Source: an uncultured Saccharospirillaceae bacterium (GTDB lineage Bacteria > Pseudomonadota > Gammaproteobacteria > Pseudomonadales > Oceanobacteraceae). Taken from it: a DNA stretch of 64,000 nucleotides. Below are positions 1-9,699 of this stretch, one piece after another. Every line of letters starts with the position of its first letter. The stretch's first letter is position 1. The stretch lies in assembly GCA_947499545.1 (NCBI GenBank), contig CANMOZ010000001.1, positions 558,001-622,000 of the forward strand, given 5' to 3'. A model generated the notes under the pieces. The model ran no database searches, had not been told where the DNA came from, and saw nothing but the letters and a program-made list of their open reading frames with translations. Position numbers and translations under genes: made by a program.

Positions 1-610
1 TTGAAATCATTAAAATTTTTACAACTTTATTATCTTCCTTTGGGACAGAGGGCTTAAATAGTTGCAAATTAACTCCTGAGCCCCTTATTAAGGCGATCCT
101 ATTTTCCGGTATTCTAAATTTTTTTATGAAAAAATTTTTATCTTCGTTATTTTGGAAAATAATGATAGAATTTTTGATTTTTAAAGATACAGAATAAAGT
201 AGATTAATTATATATTGTTTAATATGCGAAAATCTGCTGTCATCAATATATACATGCCCCAAACCACTAATTGAATATATTACTGAATCAATCATGGCTA
301 ACCTTGCAGCTATACCACCAATCAAAACAGGTTTTATGCTAATCAAATGCAGGATTCTTGGTTTAAATCGTTTTATAAAAAAATATACTCTGGCAAATAA
401 AATTAGATTTTTAAAAATACTCCATGACTTTCTATCAAGATTGATATTATGAACTATTATACCAAGAGACTCTAATTTTTTCTTTATTTCTGATGTACTG
501 GACAACAAGTGTACTTCATACCCTTCATTCAGCAATTGCAATGCAATTTCAAGTCTGTGAGAATATAAAAATTTATCTTCATTTACAAACATTAATACTC
601 TATCTTTCAT
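1..610 (-). CDS. Glycosyltransferase family 4, partial (C-terminus beyond left edge)
   Basis: About 203 codons are visible, starting at an ATG that overlaps the end of the asparagine-synthetase-like gene by 11 bases. The start reads MKDRVLMFVNEDKFLYSHRL, and further on there is a KPVLIGGIAARLAMI stretch followed by SISGLGHVYIDD. This pattern is typical of the N-terminal acceptor-binding domain of GT4 transferases of the PglA/CapM/WbuB type, which add a sugar to an undecaprenyl-linked acceptor at the inner face of the membrane. The donor-binding Rossmann domain with its E-x7-E motif lies outside the window. It is the last visible gene of the polysaccharide operon. The family call is fairly safe; donor and linkage cannot be told. 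Confidence 0.75.
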   Translation of the reverse strand, partial: MKDRVLMFVNEDKFLYSHRLEIALQLLNEGYEVHLLSSTSEIKKKLESLGIIVHNINLDRKSWSIFKNLILFARVYFFIKRFKPRILHLISIKPVLIGGIAARLAMIDSVIYSISGLGHVYIDDSRFSHIKQYIINLLYSVSLKIKNSIIIFQNNEDKNFFIKKFRIPENRIALIRGSGVNLQLFKPSVPKEDNKVVKILMIS

Positions 611-2531
611 TTTCTAACCATGCCTGAAACATCAATATATTCCATAAAGGCAAACCGAAATCTCGTCTTCCATTACGGTGTTCATTCCACATACTTTGCA
701 CTTTATCTGCATCTAAAAAACCTTGATTTTCAAGTAATTTTCTATCAATTAATGATTCAGCCCAGTCAACTAGTGATGTTCTAATCCACTTACCAATTGG
801 AATAGAAAATCCCTTTTTTGGACGATCTGTTAATTTTTTAGGGATGTGCTTGTTAAGTATTTGCTTTAAAATCCACTTACTTTCTCTGTCTTTGATTTTA
901 TAAAAGCTAGGCATTCTTAGTGAGAACTCAACTATATCCTTATCTAAAAATGGAACTCTCGTTTCAAGTGAATTTGCCATCGCAGCTCTATCAATTTTAA
1001 CTAAAATGTCGTCTGGTAGATAAGTTAGAATATCTAATATCATCATTTTTTCTTGAAAGTTCATGTTATTAAAAATATTATATTCGTTTGTTACCTTATT
1101 AGCAGGTTCGCTAGATGAAATAACCCAATCTGACGGATGTTGAAAATGAGATATTAGAGATAGATACATATCTTGCTGATTTGTATTGCATAACATAGAA
1201 CAAACTCTTTGGATTTTATCTCCAATATCTCTTTTTAAGAGACGACTTGGCATTTTATTGCCAATTTTATTTAGGATTTGTGGATGTATATAGTTTGCAC
1301 TTCTTCCAAGAAGAATCTTAATCACATATGGTATTAAATTTAATTTATTCCAGAGCTGATCAATTGATAAATAACGCGTATAACCTCCAAATAGCTCATC
1401 ACCCCCATCGCCAGATAAAACCACTTTTAGATTCTTGCTTGCTAATTCAGATACAATAAAGGTTGGTAGTTGAGATGAATCAGCAAATGGTTCAGAGTAA
1501 GTGGCAGGCATCTTATAAATCATTTCTTGAACTAGTCTCTCATCTACATATAGTTCCGTATGGTCAGATCCAATATATTTAGCAATATCTTTAGCATGTT
1601 CAGCTTCGTTAAACGATGGGTCATCAAAACCAATTGTAAATGTCTTTACTGAGTTACTTTGACATTTCTGCATAATTGATGCTATTAAACTTGAATCCAC
1701 ACCACCTGATAAAAATGCGCCAACAGTAACATCAGATATTAATGATTTTTTAACTGATTTAAATATTAGTTCTTCTAATCTCTCTATCCACTCGTTTTCA
1801 CTAAAGGTACTTTGTCCTATTGAACTTGCTATATTAAGTATATCCCAATATTTGAAGACAGAATATGTAAATTTTGCAGTATCGAAGCATAATATAGTAC
1901 CAGGCTCTAATTTGTAGATGTTTTCATATATTGAATTAGGAGAGGCTATATAATTATGTCTTAAAAATTGACAAATAGATGATTTTGATATATTTCTTTC
2001 AAATTCATCATTTATTTTTATTGCAGATAAATCGGAAGCAAATACAAATTTATCTTTTTTGCTATTTAGCCAACCATAATACAACGGTTTTTCGCCTAAA
2101 CGGTCTCTTGTAAGGTAGAGGGTGCCTTCTATATTGTCGAATACAGCAAATGCAAACATTCCTACTAAAGCTTGCAATGTCTTATTGATACCGAACTGAT
2201 CAATTAAGGCTAGAATCGTTTCCGTATCGGAATGACCATTCCAAGAGATGTTGAGTTTACTTCTCAACTCTAAGTGGTTATATATTTCACCATTGAATAC
2301 TATAGTATAACGACCACTTTTAGAGTGCATTGGTTGATGACCAGATAATGATAAATCTTGTATTGACAACCTGGTGTGGCCAAAAATTATTTGTCGATTA
2401 GATGAATGCCAGATACCCCTATCATCAGGACCCCTAGATTTTAGTTTATCTATCATACTTTCCATCTGAAAAGCATTATTTTCATTTAATAATTTTGATT
2501 TATTTGAAACTAAGCCTACTATGCCACACAT
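600..2531 (-). CDS. asnB: Glutamine-hydrolysing asparagine-synthetase-like amidotransferase
   Basis: The 643-residue protein has the full AsnB layout. Cys2 follows the initiator Met (MCGIVGL) as the class II glutaminase nucleophile, the glutaminase domain runs to about residue 210, and the synthetase domain carries the ATP PP-loop LSGGVDSS at residues 274-281. Glutaminase supplies ammonia to an adenylylated carboxylate. In O-antigen loci, homologues such as WbpS (Pseudomonas aeruginosa O6) and WbtH (Francisella) are thought to amidate uronic acids rather than aspartate. A uronate dehydrogenase and epimerase lie in the same operon, so sugar amidation is the better guess here. It overlaps the upstream glycosyltransferase gene by 13 bases. 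The enzyme class is certain, the substrate is inferred. Confidence 0.9.
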   Translation of the reverse strand: MCGIVGLVSNKSKLLNENNAFQMESMIDKLKSRGPDDRGIWHSSNRQIIFGHTRLSIQDLSLSGHQPMHSKSGRYTIVFNGEIYNHLELRSKLNISWNGHSDTETILALIDQFGINKTLQALVGMFAFAVFDNIEGTLYLTRDRLGEKPLYYGWLNSKKDKFVFASDLSAIKINDEFERNISKSSICQFLRHNYIASPNSIYENIYKLEPGTILCFDTAKFTYSVFKYWDILNIASSIGQSTFSENEWIERLEELIFKSVKKSLISDVTVGAFLSGGVDSSLIASIMQKCQSNSVKTFTIGFDDPSFNEAEHAKDIAKYIGSDHTELYVDERLVQEMIYKMPATYSEPFADSSQLPTFIVSELASKNLKVVLSGDGGDELFGGYTRYLSIDQLWNKLNLIPYVIKILLGRSANYIHPQILNKIGNKMPSRLLKRDIGDKIQRVCSMLCNTNQQDMYLSLISHFQHPSDWVISSSEPANKVTNEYNIFNNMNFQEKMMILDILTYLPDDILVKIDRAAMANSLETRVPFLDKDIVEFSLRMPSFYKIKDRESKWILKQILNKHIPKKLTDRPKKGFSIPIGKWIRTSLVDWAESLIDRKLLENQGFLDADKVQSMWNEHRNGRRDFGLPLWNILMFQAWLENER

Positions 2532-3655
2532 TTATAAAACCTATTATTTGCCGTATTTATATACAGTGTTTCATATTCAAGTATGACTTTTTCAATAGAA
2601 AAATACTTTTGAATAGTCAAATATGCATTACTACATAGTTCTTTTTTTATTGATTCATTCATTTCAATAACTTTTATTAGTCCATTTGCAAGCTCTTTAG
2701 GGCATTCACGCTTAACAATTACTCCAAATCCCTTTAAAATCTCCCTGCAATCACCCACATCAGTTACAACACATGGCTTCCTTAATAGCATTGCTTCTAG
2801 AATTACATTTGGAAAAGCTTCGAATCTAGAGGGTAAGCAAAATATATCGAATAAATTTAGATATGTGTATACATCTCTTGCTTCACCAACCAATTGAAAA
2901 TTATCAATTACGCAATTCTTTTTAAGACTATTAATCAAAATATCATTAGAATCATCAACATTTCTACCTACCAAAACAAATTTCGTTAATGGATACTTAT
3001 CTATTACAAATCTAGATGCTCTGATAAGATTTTCATGATCCTTTTCGTAGCAAAATCGGCCAATAGAACCAATAGTGAAATTACTTATAGTAGGATTATT
3101 GGATGTAGAGGTATTAACTACACAGTTAATTCCATTAGGAATAACTTTAATTATTTTACCATTATATCCAAACTTAATATGAATGTTTTTTGATGATTTA
3201 GCTACCGAAATAATTTTCTCAGGAAGAGAATATGATAATCTTGCACATAATTTTACAACAATTTGCGTCATGAATTTACTTTTCTTCACATTGCATGACC
3301 TTATATTCCATATCACAGGAATCCTAAAAATATATTTTCCAAAAATCCCACCAATCAAATCGGAATGATACAGCCAAGTTTGAATTACATCTGCCTTTGA
3401 TGATTTAATAAAAAAAAATATTTTTATAAAGCCAACAATCCAAGTAAAAGGATTTTTTGTTAACTTTGCATAGTATAATTTTATATTTAGTTTCATTATT
3501 GAGTCTGAAAGACTGCCTATATCTTTCAAACATATAACTTCATACTCTAATTTATGCATGCTCTTGTATTTTAATAGCTTAATTAGATTCTTTTCAGCTC
3601 CTCCAACATCTAAACTAGTAATAATATGTAGTATTTTATATTTTCTTTTATTCAT
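2519..3655 (-). CDS. Glycosyltransferase family 4
   Basis: The N-terminal motif ILHIITSLDVGGAEKNLIKL is the hallmark of GT4 retaining transferases. Near the C-terminus, PSRFEAFPNVILEAMLLRKP is the nucleotide-sugar-binding E-x7-E region. About 378 residues is normal for the family. The ATG at 3655 overlaps the TAA of the upstream membrane-protein gene by 8 bases; a longer frame from an ATG at 3667 exists, but the downstream ATG places the beta-strand close to the N-terminus as in relatives. It presumably adds one sugar of the repeat unit at the cytoplasmic face. The donor sugar is unknown. Confidence 0.85.
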   Translation of the reverse strand: MNKRKYKILHIITSLDVGGAEKNLIKLLKYKSMHKLEYEVICLKDIGSLSDSIMKLNIKLYYAKLTKNPFTWIVGFIKIFFFIKSSKADVIQTWLYHSDLIGGIFGKYIFRIPVIWNIRSCNVKKSKFMTQIVVKLCARLSYSLPEKIISVAKSSKNIHIKFGYNGKIIKVIPNGINCVVNTSTSNNPTISNFTIGSIGRFCYEKDHENLIRASRFVIDKYPLTKFVLVGRNVDDSNDILINSLKKNCVIDNFQLVGEARDVYTYLNLFDIFCLPSRFEAFPNVILEAMLLRKPCVVTDVGDCREILKGFGVIVKRECPKELANGLIKVIEMNESIKKELCSNAYLTIQKYFSIEKVILEYETLYINTANNRFYKCVA

Positions 3656-4796
3656 ATTTACATACATCGCTAACTTTATCTTGATGCATCCCTTTTGAAA
3701 TCATTATTAGCAAGTAGAAAAAATGGAACTGCATCCACCAGAATACAAAAGAGCTGATGTATCTATGTCTAATTCCTGCCAAATCTGGCACTAAAGTGTA
3801 AAACATTATGTTGACAACAAAGAATATTATGCAGAAAAAAAATACTTTGTTTTTAATCAAAAAAACAAATGAAATTATGGAAGGTATATATAGAGCTGGA
3901 TAAATCACGGCATTAATATATTGGAAGCCATAGTTGCCTAATTCTCCCCAAAACAAAGGCTTAAACATTAGAAGTTTAAATCTACCCCACAAACCATCAA
4001 AAGAAATAAGGTCTTTATTTTTGAAAAGCCACAAAATATCTACAGGTGTAATGTAGATTAGTATCAATCCAGCTATAGCTATAGGTATAAAATTACGGAC
4101 TAATTTATTTTGATTAATAATAGCTGCATATATAATACATGCTGATATTATTAGGAAAGGCATATAAAATCTAGTAAAGAGCAAAAGTATAAATGCTATT
4201 ACCAGCTTTAAGACATTTGCCTTAGTAGTTATTTTTTCTATATAAAATTGACAGACATAATATATTATTATCAAAACCAACAATAATACTAATGTATCTT
4301 TTAAAGCTGTGAAAGTTGACCAACCCATAAGCTCTGGGTGCAGACAAACAAATATAAAGATGCATTTGCAATATAAACCATTAAAACCACTTATATAAGA
4401 TAGCTTAGAAACATAGCTTGCTATTGAAATACTTAACAAGATATTTAAAATAGTAATTACTACAAAAGAATTGTTAAACAGTTTTTCAGCTACTGAAAAA
4501 AAATAGTAAAATAGAAAATTACCAGAATTTATGTTATGGGTATTGAAATTAAAATACTTGATGCTCGGTATTAGATCATTCCAATACTTATTCATTTCAA
4601 TTGCTACTGATATATAATGAGTTATATCAACTTGGTGCCATTCAGATATTTTTTCCGGGTTGAATATGAATACAGATCCAAATGTTGCTATTTTTACTAA
4701 TGTTACTAAATATGCACTTAGTGCATCAACATACATTCTTGCAGTAAGAAAGCATAAAAATGCTAAAATAATTATAACTGAACTAGTAATTTCCAT
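3648..4796 (-). CDS. Polytopic membrane protein, candidate Wzy-like O-unit polymerase
   Basis: The 382-residue protein is almost wholly hydrophobic, with about nine or ten predicted membrane segments. It has a polar loop around residues 50-90 (EWHQVDITHYISVAIEMNKY) and another near residue 270. No soluble catalytic domain is visible. Its place in an O-unit cluster, between two GT4 genes and next to an ABC flippase, fits a Wzy-type polymerase, a family with little sequence conservation. It could also be a GT-C transferase or another membrane protein. The gene overlaps both neighbours (8 and 14 bases). Codons are strongly AT-biased, like the rest of the cluster. Confidence 0.6.
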   Translation of the reverse strand: MEITSSVIIILAFLCFLTARMYVDALSAYLVTLVKIATFGSVFIFNPEKISEWHQVDITHYISVAIEMNKYWNDLIPSIKYFNFNTHNINSGNFLFYYFFSVAEKLFNNSFVVITILNILLSISIASYVSKLSYISGFNGLYCKCIFIFVCLHPELMGWSTFTALKDTLVLLLVLIIIYYVCQFYIEKITTKANVLKLVIAFILLLFTRFYMPFLIISACIIYAAIINQNKLVRNFIPIAIAGLILIYITPVDILWLFKNKDLISFDGLWGRFKLLMFKPLFWGELGNYGFQYINAVIYPALYIPSIISFVFLIKNKVFFFCIIFFVVNIMFYTLVPDLAGIRHRYISSFVFWWMQFHFFYLLIMISKGMHQDKVSDVCKYE

Positions 4797-5925
4797 TATT
4801 AGTATTCATGCAAGGGCCCGTTAAACATATTTTGTACATATCTTCATATGCAGCAATACACTTATCAATTCTATATTTTTCATTGGCTATTTTTTTTGAG
4901 TTTTCACCCATCAATCTTCTGCGGCAAGGATCAAGCAATAATAGTATTTTATTTCCTATTTCTTTTACATCGCTTTTTCTAACAATAAATCCGTTATAAT
5001 TGTTTTGAACAGCTTCAACATTACCTCCCACATCAGTTGCAATAACAGGCAAACCAGCGGACATAGATTCTATAATTGCGTTAGAAAACCCCTCTTCATG
5101 TGAGCACAGTAAGCTTATATCAGCGCATTGTAAAAATGGCTTTATATTTATTACATTTTCGATAAATTCGATATTCCTACCTAAACCACATTTCACTGCC
5201 TCTTTTTCTAATATATCCTTGATTCCATCATTTCTTCCTATCATAAGGCAGCGCCACTTATCTGGTAATGACTTGTTAATTCTTTCAAGTGCTTTAATTA
5301 CGTCAAGATGGCCTTTATATGCTATTAAATTAGCAAGAACTATAATTGTAAAATCACTTTTCTTATAATAATTTTTTTTGTATCTGTTTATCTCAAAGAA
5401 TGAGTTATCTCTCACACCATTATATATAATCTTGATTTTATTTATACTTACTTTTTCAGACATTAAATTATCTTTTATTGCATTGGAGTTTGCAGTTATG
5501 TAATTCATTTTTCTATGGAGCAATATTTCAATAGGTCGTAACAAATAGGTATTTTCACTATATTTGTTTAAACTTCTCCTACTCATTATTCTTATAGATT
5601 TCGGAGAAAAAATTGATGCAATACCACCAATTATGTAAGCTGTGGGCAAGAAATAATGAATAATGTCAAACCTATTAACCCATTGCAAATATATAAGATG
5701 ATTGAATATATAGAAATATTTCACTTTTGAATTTACGTTTACATTAACAAACCTTATATTTACATTTATATTTCTGTATGACTCATATAGTGGCCCCCTT
5801 TTATCAAAGACATATAGAGTTATATCAAATTTATCCTGCAAATGTTCGCAAATGCTATACAAATGTAATTCAGCACCACCCCTTCTCATCGACCCAATAA
5901 TGAATAATATTGATTTTTTTTTCAT
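4783..5925 (-). CDS. Glycosyltransferase family 4
   Basis: The 380-residue protein begins with ILFIIGSMRRGGAELHLYSI, the GT4 N-terminal glycine loop. It has a linker strand with NGVRDNSFF and a C-terminal SHEEGFSNAIIESMSAGLP region that holds the E-x7-E donor motif. The ATG overlaps the TGA of the upstream ABC-transporter gene as ATGA, so the two are translationally coupled. It probably builds the repeat unit on undecaprenyl phosphate. The family is certain, the specificity unknown. Confidence 0.87.
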   Translation of the reverse strand: MKKKSILFIIGSMRRGGAELHLYSICEHLQDKFDITLYVFDKRGPLYESYRNINVNIRFVNVNVNSKVKYFYIFNHLIYLQWVNRFDIIHYFLPTAYIIGGIASIFSPKSIRIMSRRSLNKYSENTYLLRPIEILLHRKMNYITANSNAIKDNLMSEKVSINKIKIIYNGVRDNSFFEINRYKKNYYKKSDFTIIVLANLIAYKGHLDVIKALERINKSLPDKWRCLMIGRNDGIKDILEKEAVKCGLGRNIEFIENVINIKPFLQCADISLLCSHEEGFSNAIIESMSAGLPVIATDVGGNVEAVQNNYNGFIVRKSDVKEIGNKILLLLDPCRRRLMGENSKKIANEKYRIDKCIAAYEDMYKICLTGPCMNTNNGNY

Positions 5926-7694
5926 TTTATATTGTCATTAAGGCTTTCAATATAGCAATCATAACTATTTTGATTTTCAATGAATTCACTCCACGCAGAG
6001 AACTCGTTAATTTTTTTGTTATTTATATTTATAATTTTATTTGAGACTTTACTGTTTTCCAACCTATGAGAAATCATAATTAAAGTAATATCTTTATTCT
6101 TTGCTAGATTACTAATTATTTTGCTTTCAATTTCATAATCTAATCCACTTGTAGCTTCATCAAGAATCAATATGCTTGGCTGTATATACAACGCTCTTGC
6201 TATGCATATTCTTTGACGTTGTCCACCAGAAATGCGTGCGCCATTTTCAGAGATGATTGTATTGACACCTTCATCTAATTCATCTATAAATTCATGACAG
6301 CAAGAGGTTTGACAGGCTTTTATTAACTTATCATAGTCTCTTTTTTCTCCAAACATCTCAATGTTTTCGGCTATTGTTTTATTTAATATCATCGATTCCT
6401 GCAAAACTAGACCAATTTTCAATCTCCATGAGTTTATATCTATAGATTTTAAATCTAAATTATTGATTAATATTTTTCCTGAGTTAGGCGTCAACAAGCC
6501 TAATATTAGATCAATAACTGTTGATTTACCGCTTCCCGATGCACCAGAAATTGATATTTTATCTCCGTAGGAGATTGTAAAATTAACATTCTTAAGTATT
6601 ATATTGCCATCATCAGCAATATAAGTAACATTTTCGAATGAAATTGTACTTCCGTATTTCCATTCTAGATTGTTAATTTCATAATTTTTTTTAATATTTT
6701 CTTGTGTATCTTTGATGGTAATAGATTTCAACCTATCCTCATAAGTTCTAATCCAAGTCAAATGTGTCCTAGCTTGAAAGAAATAACTCTTAGCATTTAT
6801 TAGTTTTGGTATCATTCTATAAAATATTGCAATAAAGACCACGGCTTCTGATATATTGTTTTTGTTTAACATTAAAGTCATGTATAGAAACATGGCTACC
6901 AAAATTGAAGCTAGAACTTCTATTGTTGATTTTAATATTGGTGGAAATATTTGGCTAAGAAAATATGTTTCTTCGTATGTAGTAAAATTTTCTTCACTTC
7001 TATCTTTAAGTGTTTGCATGCGTCCTGAAGCAGCAAAATATTTCATGTTGCCATATAATTCATTAGTTTTATCTCCAATATCACTAACGATAGATGAAAG
7101 TTGGTCTGAATATTTTTTAGCAAACTTCAAACCTACAATATATATAATGGCAGCGAATATGCCAAAGATTAACGTATAAAAGGTTAACTCGTAAGAAAGG
7201 TATATTGTCCATACTAAATAACAGATTGACGCAGAGATCATACTAAATCCCATTATTAGATACATTACGCCGCTACCAATCTGCATTCCTTCCACAACCA
7301 TTGCTTTGGAAATATCTCCAAGTTTCAGTTTTATATAATCTTTCCATTCCATATTGATTAATATATTAGTTAATTCATATCTAATATAGGATTCAACTTT
7401 TGTTTTGATTTTGAGTGACATTATCTCCGAAATGCTTCTAAAAATCGCTGAGCAAAGTGCTAAAACTACGAATGTAAATATGCAAAATAATCCAAATTCA
7501 TATTTATCATTTATATTAACTATTTTAGTCCATTGATATTCAGAGTATTCCCTACCGTTTACGAGTACATTGAATAATGGTATGAGTGCAGTTAACGCTA
7601 TCCCTTCAGAAAGAGCAGCAAAGCATGAAACTATAATCGTGACTATGCTTATCGTTTTAAATTTGTGGAGTAATTTTTTATAACTTTCTATCAT
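5922..7694 (-). CDS. ABC transporter, fused permease-ATPase; PglK/MsbA-like flippase candidate
   Basis: The 590-residue half-transporter has an N-terminal membrane domain of about six helices (residues 15-310) and a C-terminal ATPase domain. Visible motifs are Walker A GASGSGKST at 384-392, signature ISGGQRQR near 490 and Walker B ILILDEATSGLD near 512. No Wzx flippase gene is visible in the part of the operon shown. In Campylobacter, the ABC protein PglK flips a lipid-linked oligosaccharide, so this gene is a plausible replacement for Wzx. Fused ABC exporters also move lipids and peptides, so the substrate rests on context. It is coupled by ATGA to the next gene and separated by 7 bases from the previous one. 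Confidence 0.85.
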   Translation of the reverse strand: MIESYKKLLHKFKTISIVTIIVSCFAALSEGIALTALIPLFNVLVNGREYSEYQWTKIVNINDKYEFGLFCIFTFVVLALCSAIFRSISEIMSLKIKTKVESYIRYELTNILINMEWKDYIKLKLGDISKAMVVEGMQIGSGVMYLIMGFSMISASICYLVWTIYLSYELTFYTLIFGIFAAIIYIVGLKFAKKYSDQLSSIVSDIGDKTNELYGNMKYFAASGRMQTLKDRSEENFTTYEETYFLSQIFPPILKSTIEVLASILVAMFLYMTLMLNKNNISEAVVFIAIFYRMIPKLINAKSYFFQARTHLTWIRTYEDRLKSITIKDTQENIKKNYEINNLEWKYGSTISFENVTYIADDGNIILKNVNFTISYGDKISISGASGSGKSTVIDLILGLLTPNSGKILINNLDLKSIDINSWRLKIGLVLQESMILNKTIAENIEMFGEKRDYDKLIKACQTSCCHEFIDELDEGVNTIISENGARISGGQRQRICIARALYIQPSILILDEATSGLDYEIESKIISNLAKNKDITLIMISHRLENSKVSNKIININNKKINEFSAWSEFIENQNSYDCYIESLNDNIK

Positions 7695-7701
7695 AACTTT
7701 C

Positions 7702-8778
7702 TCATATCACAATTTGGGACCACATTTTAAATATCTTTTCTTCATTAAATTGATTTGTTATTTTGTAACACTCGTTTGACATTCTTGTATGTAAATCATT
7801 ATTTTCAATTAGCAATAGTGCTTTTTCGCTCATAGCGCTTATTGAACCATCTTCAACAAGAAATCCGTTTACATTATCTGTAATTAAAATTGATGGGTCT
7901 GAGACGTATCTATATGATACTACAGGCACTCCTACACAAAGCGCTTCAAGTATAACCATTCCAAATGCTTCATACTTCGAAGCAAATAGAAACATATAGG
8001 CTTCTTCTAGGATTGGAAATGGATCATTTATCCAACCTGTAAATTTGACTTTATGTAAAATCTTGAGTTTTTCACATAGTTTTTTTAAATTGCTTAACTC
8101 TGGTCCAAAACCAATGACAATTAACTCAAAACCATCATGTTTTTCAACTATTTTCGAAAATGCAGAAATCACATGGTCAACTCTCTTTGATTTAATGAGC
8201 CTAGACATGCAAACGATAATTTTTTTTCTTAATTTATGTTTTTTTATGTTTTTGGGCTTTTGTACTGCATTTGGTATATATGCACATCGCCATTTAGGTT
8301 TATAACTCAATGCATCTTGAAAACATGGTTTTGATAAGCAAACAACTTTAGATGCTGTCGGATACAAAATCCTTCTTAAAATTTTCCATCTTCTATTGAT
8401 TCTGTGTATTCTCCAATCAGTACGTTCTGAAACAATTATCTTTACTTTAGAAAAAATCATTGATATGAGTACTTGTAAGTTGCAAGTATCGATAAAAGAT
8501 ATTACAAGATCAGGATTATTGGCTATTATATCGTACCGAAGGGATTTATACTTTTTGTACTGTTTTATAAGATCAAACCATCTATGTTCGATAGTAGTTT
8601 CATCACTAGCTTTTACTCGAGTTATCGAGCTTGGTATTTCATAGGCTTCATTTTCATTGTCGCATATAGTTAATATGCGTATATTATAGCCAATATCAGC
8701 AAATTTTTTTGCTAGCCAAATTATATTCTTTTCTGCACCACCACCTCCAAGGCTTCCTATAACAAACAGAATGTTCAT
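7702..8778 (-). CDS. Glycosyltransferase family 4
   Basis: The protein starts MNILFVIGSLGGGGAEKNII, with an unusually long glycine run in the GT4 N-terminal loop. The C-terminal domain has SRLIKSKRVDHVISAF and FASKYEAFGMVILEALCVGVP, the latter carrying the E-x7-E motif. The frame extends 12 bases upstream to a GTG, but the ATG at 8778 begins directly at the conserved first strand and is preferred. It lies 12 bases after the upstream GT2 gene. It is a cytoplasmic or peripheral inner-membrane sugar transferase of unknown specificity. Confidence 0.85.
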   Translation of the reverse strand: MNILFVIGSLGGGGAEKNIIWLAKKFADIGYNIRILTICDNENEAYEIPSSITRVKASDETTIEHRWFDLIKQYKKYKSLRYDIIANNPDLVISFIDTCNLQVLISMIFSKVKIIVSERTDWRIHRINRRWKILRRILYPTASKVVCLSKPCFQDALSYKPKWRCAYIPNAVQKPKNIKKHKLRKKIIVCMSRLIKSKRVDHVISAFSKIVEKHDGFELIVIGFGPELSNLKKLCEKLKILHKVKFTGWINDPFPILEEAYMFLFASKYEAFGMVILEALCVGVPVVSYRYVSDPSILITDNVNGFLVEDGSISAMSEKALLLIENNDLHTRMSNECYKITNQFNEEKIFKMWSQIVI

Positions 8779-8790
8779 ATCAAATATCAC

Positions 8791-9699
8791 TTACTTGTAA
8801 AGTTTAGTTTTATTTTTGTATACCTGAATATTTCTTTTAAGAATATGGTATATATTTCTCATTTTGAATGGCATGTATTTGTAAATTTTAGATTTTACTA
8901 CCTGAATCTTTCTTTCGTAATAAAACAAAAGAATAATGTAGATTAGACTTGCATTATTCCTATTTCTTTTTATTGCTTTTGCAGCTGTGTAAGCTAACCT
9001 GATCTCGGGGAATGGTGCAAGTTTTGTCATAAAATTTTCATAAGCTCTTTCTTTACTATTCTTTAATTTTTCTTTCTGGTAATAATAAAACCTTGTATTA
9101 CTTGTTTTTAGAAATTGTCCTTTTGTAATTAAATGCATTAGTAATGGGATATCTGGACCGTATTCAATTTCATACCAATCGTAGTCAATTAAATATTCTT
9201 TTCTTATAAGTCCATATATATGCAGGCAATTAAAAGTTGCATATTTTTTTAATATATCAGATATCGTTGATAACCCATTTGATTGGAATTCATATGATAT
9301 ATTTTGATACTTTGTCCAGGAAAAATGGTCAGGTATAATACTTACATTTGAAAATATCAGAGACGCTTCTTCATTCATTTTATAAAGAAGCTCTTCTATA
9401 AAATTTAAGTCTCTTCTATCATCACAGGCTGCCCACATAAAGAAATTACCAAGTGAATTCATAAGCGTATACTTAAAATTCTCTAAAGCAGTCAGATCAC
9501 ACTTATGCTCATATATTTTCATTCTACAATCAGCAACTTGATAGTATTTTAATATATTTAAAGATTTATCTGATGAATTATTATCACTTGCTATTATCTC
9601 AATATTGCTATAGGTCTGATTTATCAACAACTCAATTGCCTCAGGAAGAAATGCTTCTCCATTTTTCACAGGCAATCCAATGCTAACTAAATTATTCAT
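8791..9699 (-). CDS. Glycosyltransferase family 2
   Basis: The 302-residue protein opens with VSIGLPVKNGEAFLPEAIEL and continues to NIEIIASDNNSSDKS, the GT-A nucleotide-binding fold of GT2. An acidic ACDDRRD stretch near residue 115 probably supplies the metal-binding aspartates in place of a classic DxD. The C-terminal third is basic and probably lies on the membrane surface. It overlaps the upstream CmcI-like gene by 8 bases. It is one of the sugar transferases assembling the repeat unit; the donor is unknown. Confidence 0.85.
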   Translation of the reverse strand: MNNLVSIGLPVKNGEAFLPEAIELLINQTYSNIEIIASDNNSSDKSLNILKYYQVADCRMKIYEHKCDLTALENFKYTLMNSLGNFFMWAACDDRRDLNFIEELLYKMNEEASLIFSNVSIIPDHFSWTKYQNISYEFQSNGLSTISDILKKYATFNCLHIYGLIRKEYLIDYDWYEIEYGPDIPLLMHLITKGQFLKTSNTRFYYYQKEKLKNSKERAYENFMTKLAPFPEIRLAYTAAKAIKRNRNNASLIYIILLFYYERKIQVVKSKIYKYMPFKMRNIYHILKRNIQVYKNKTKLYK

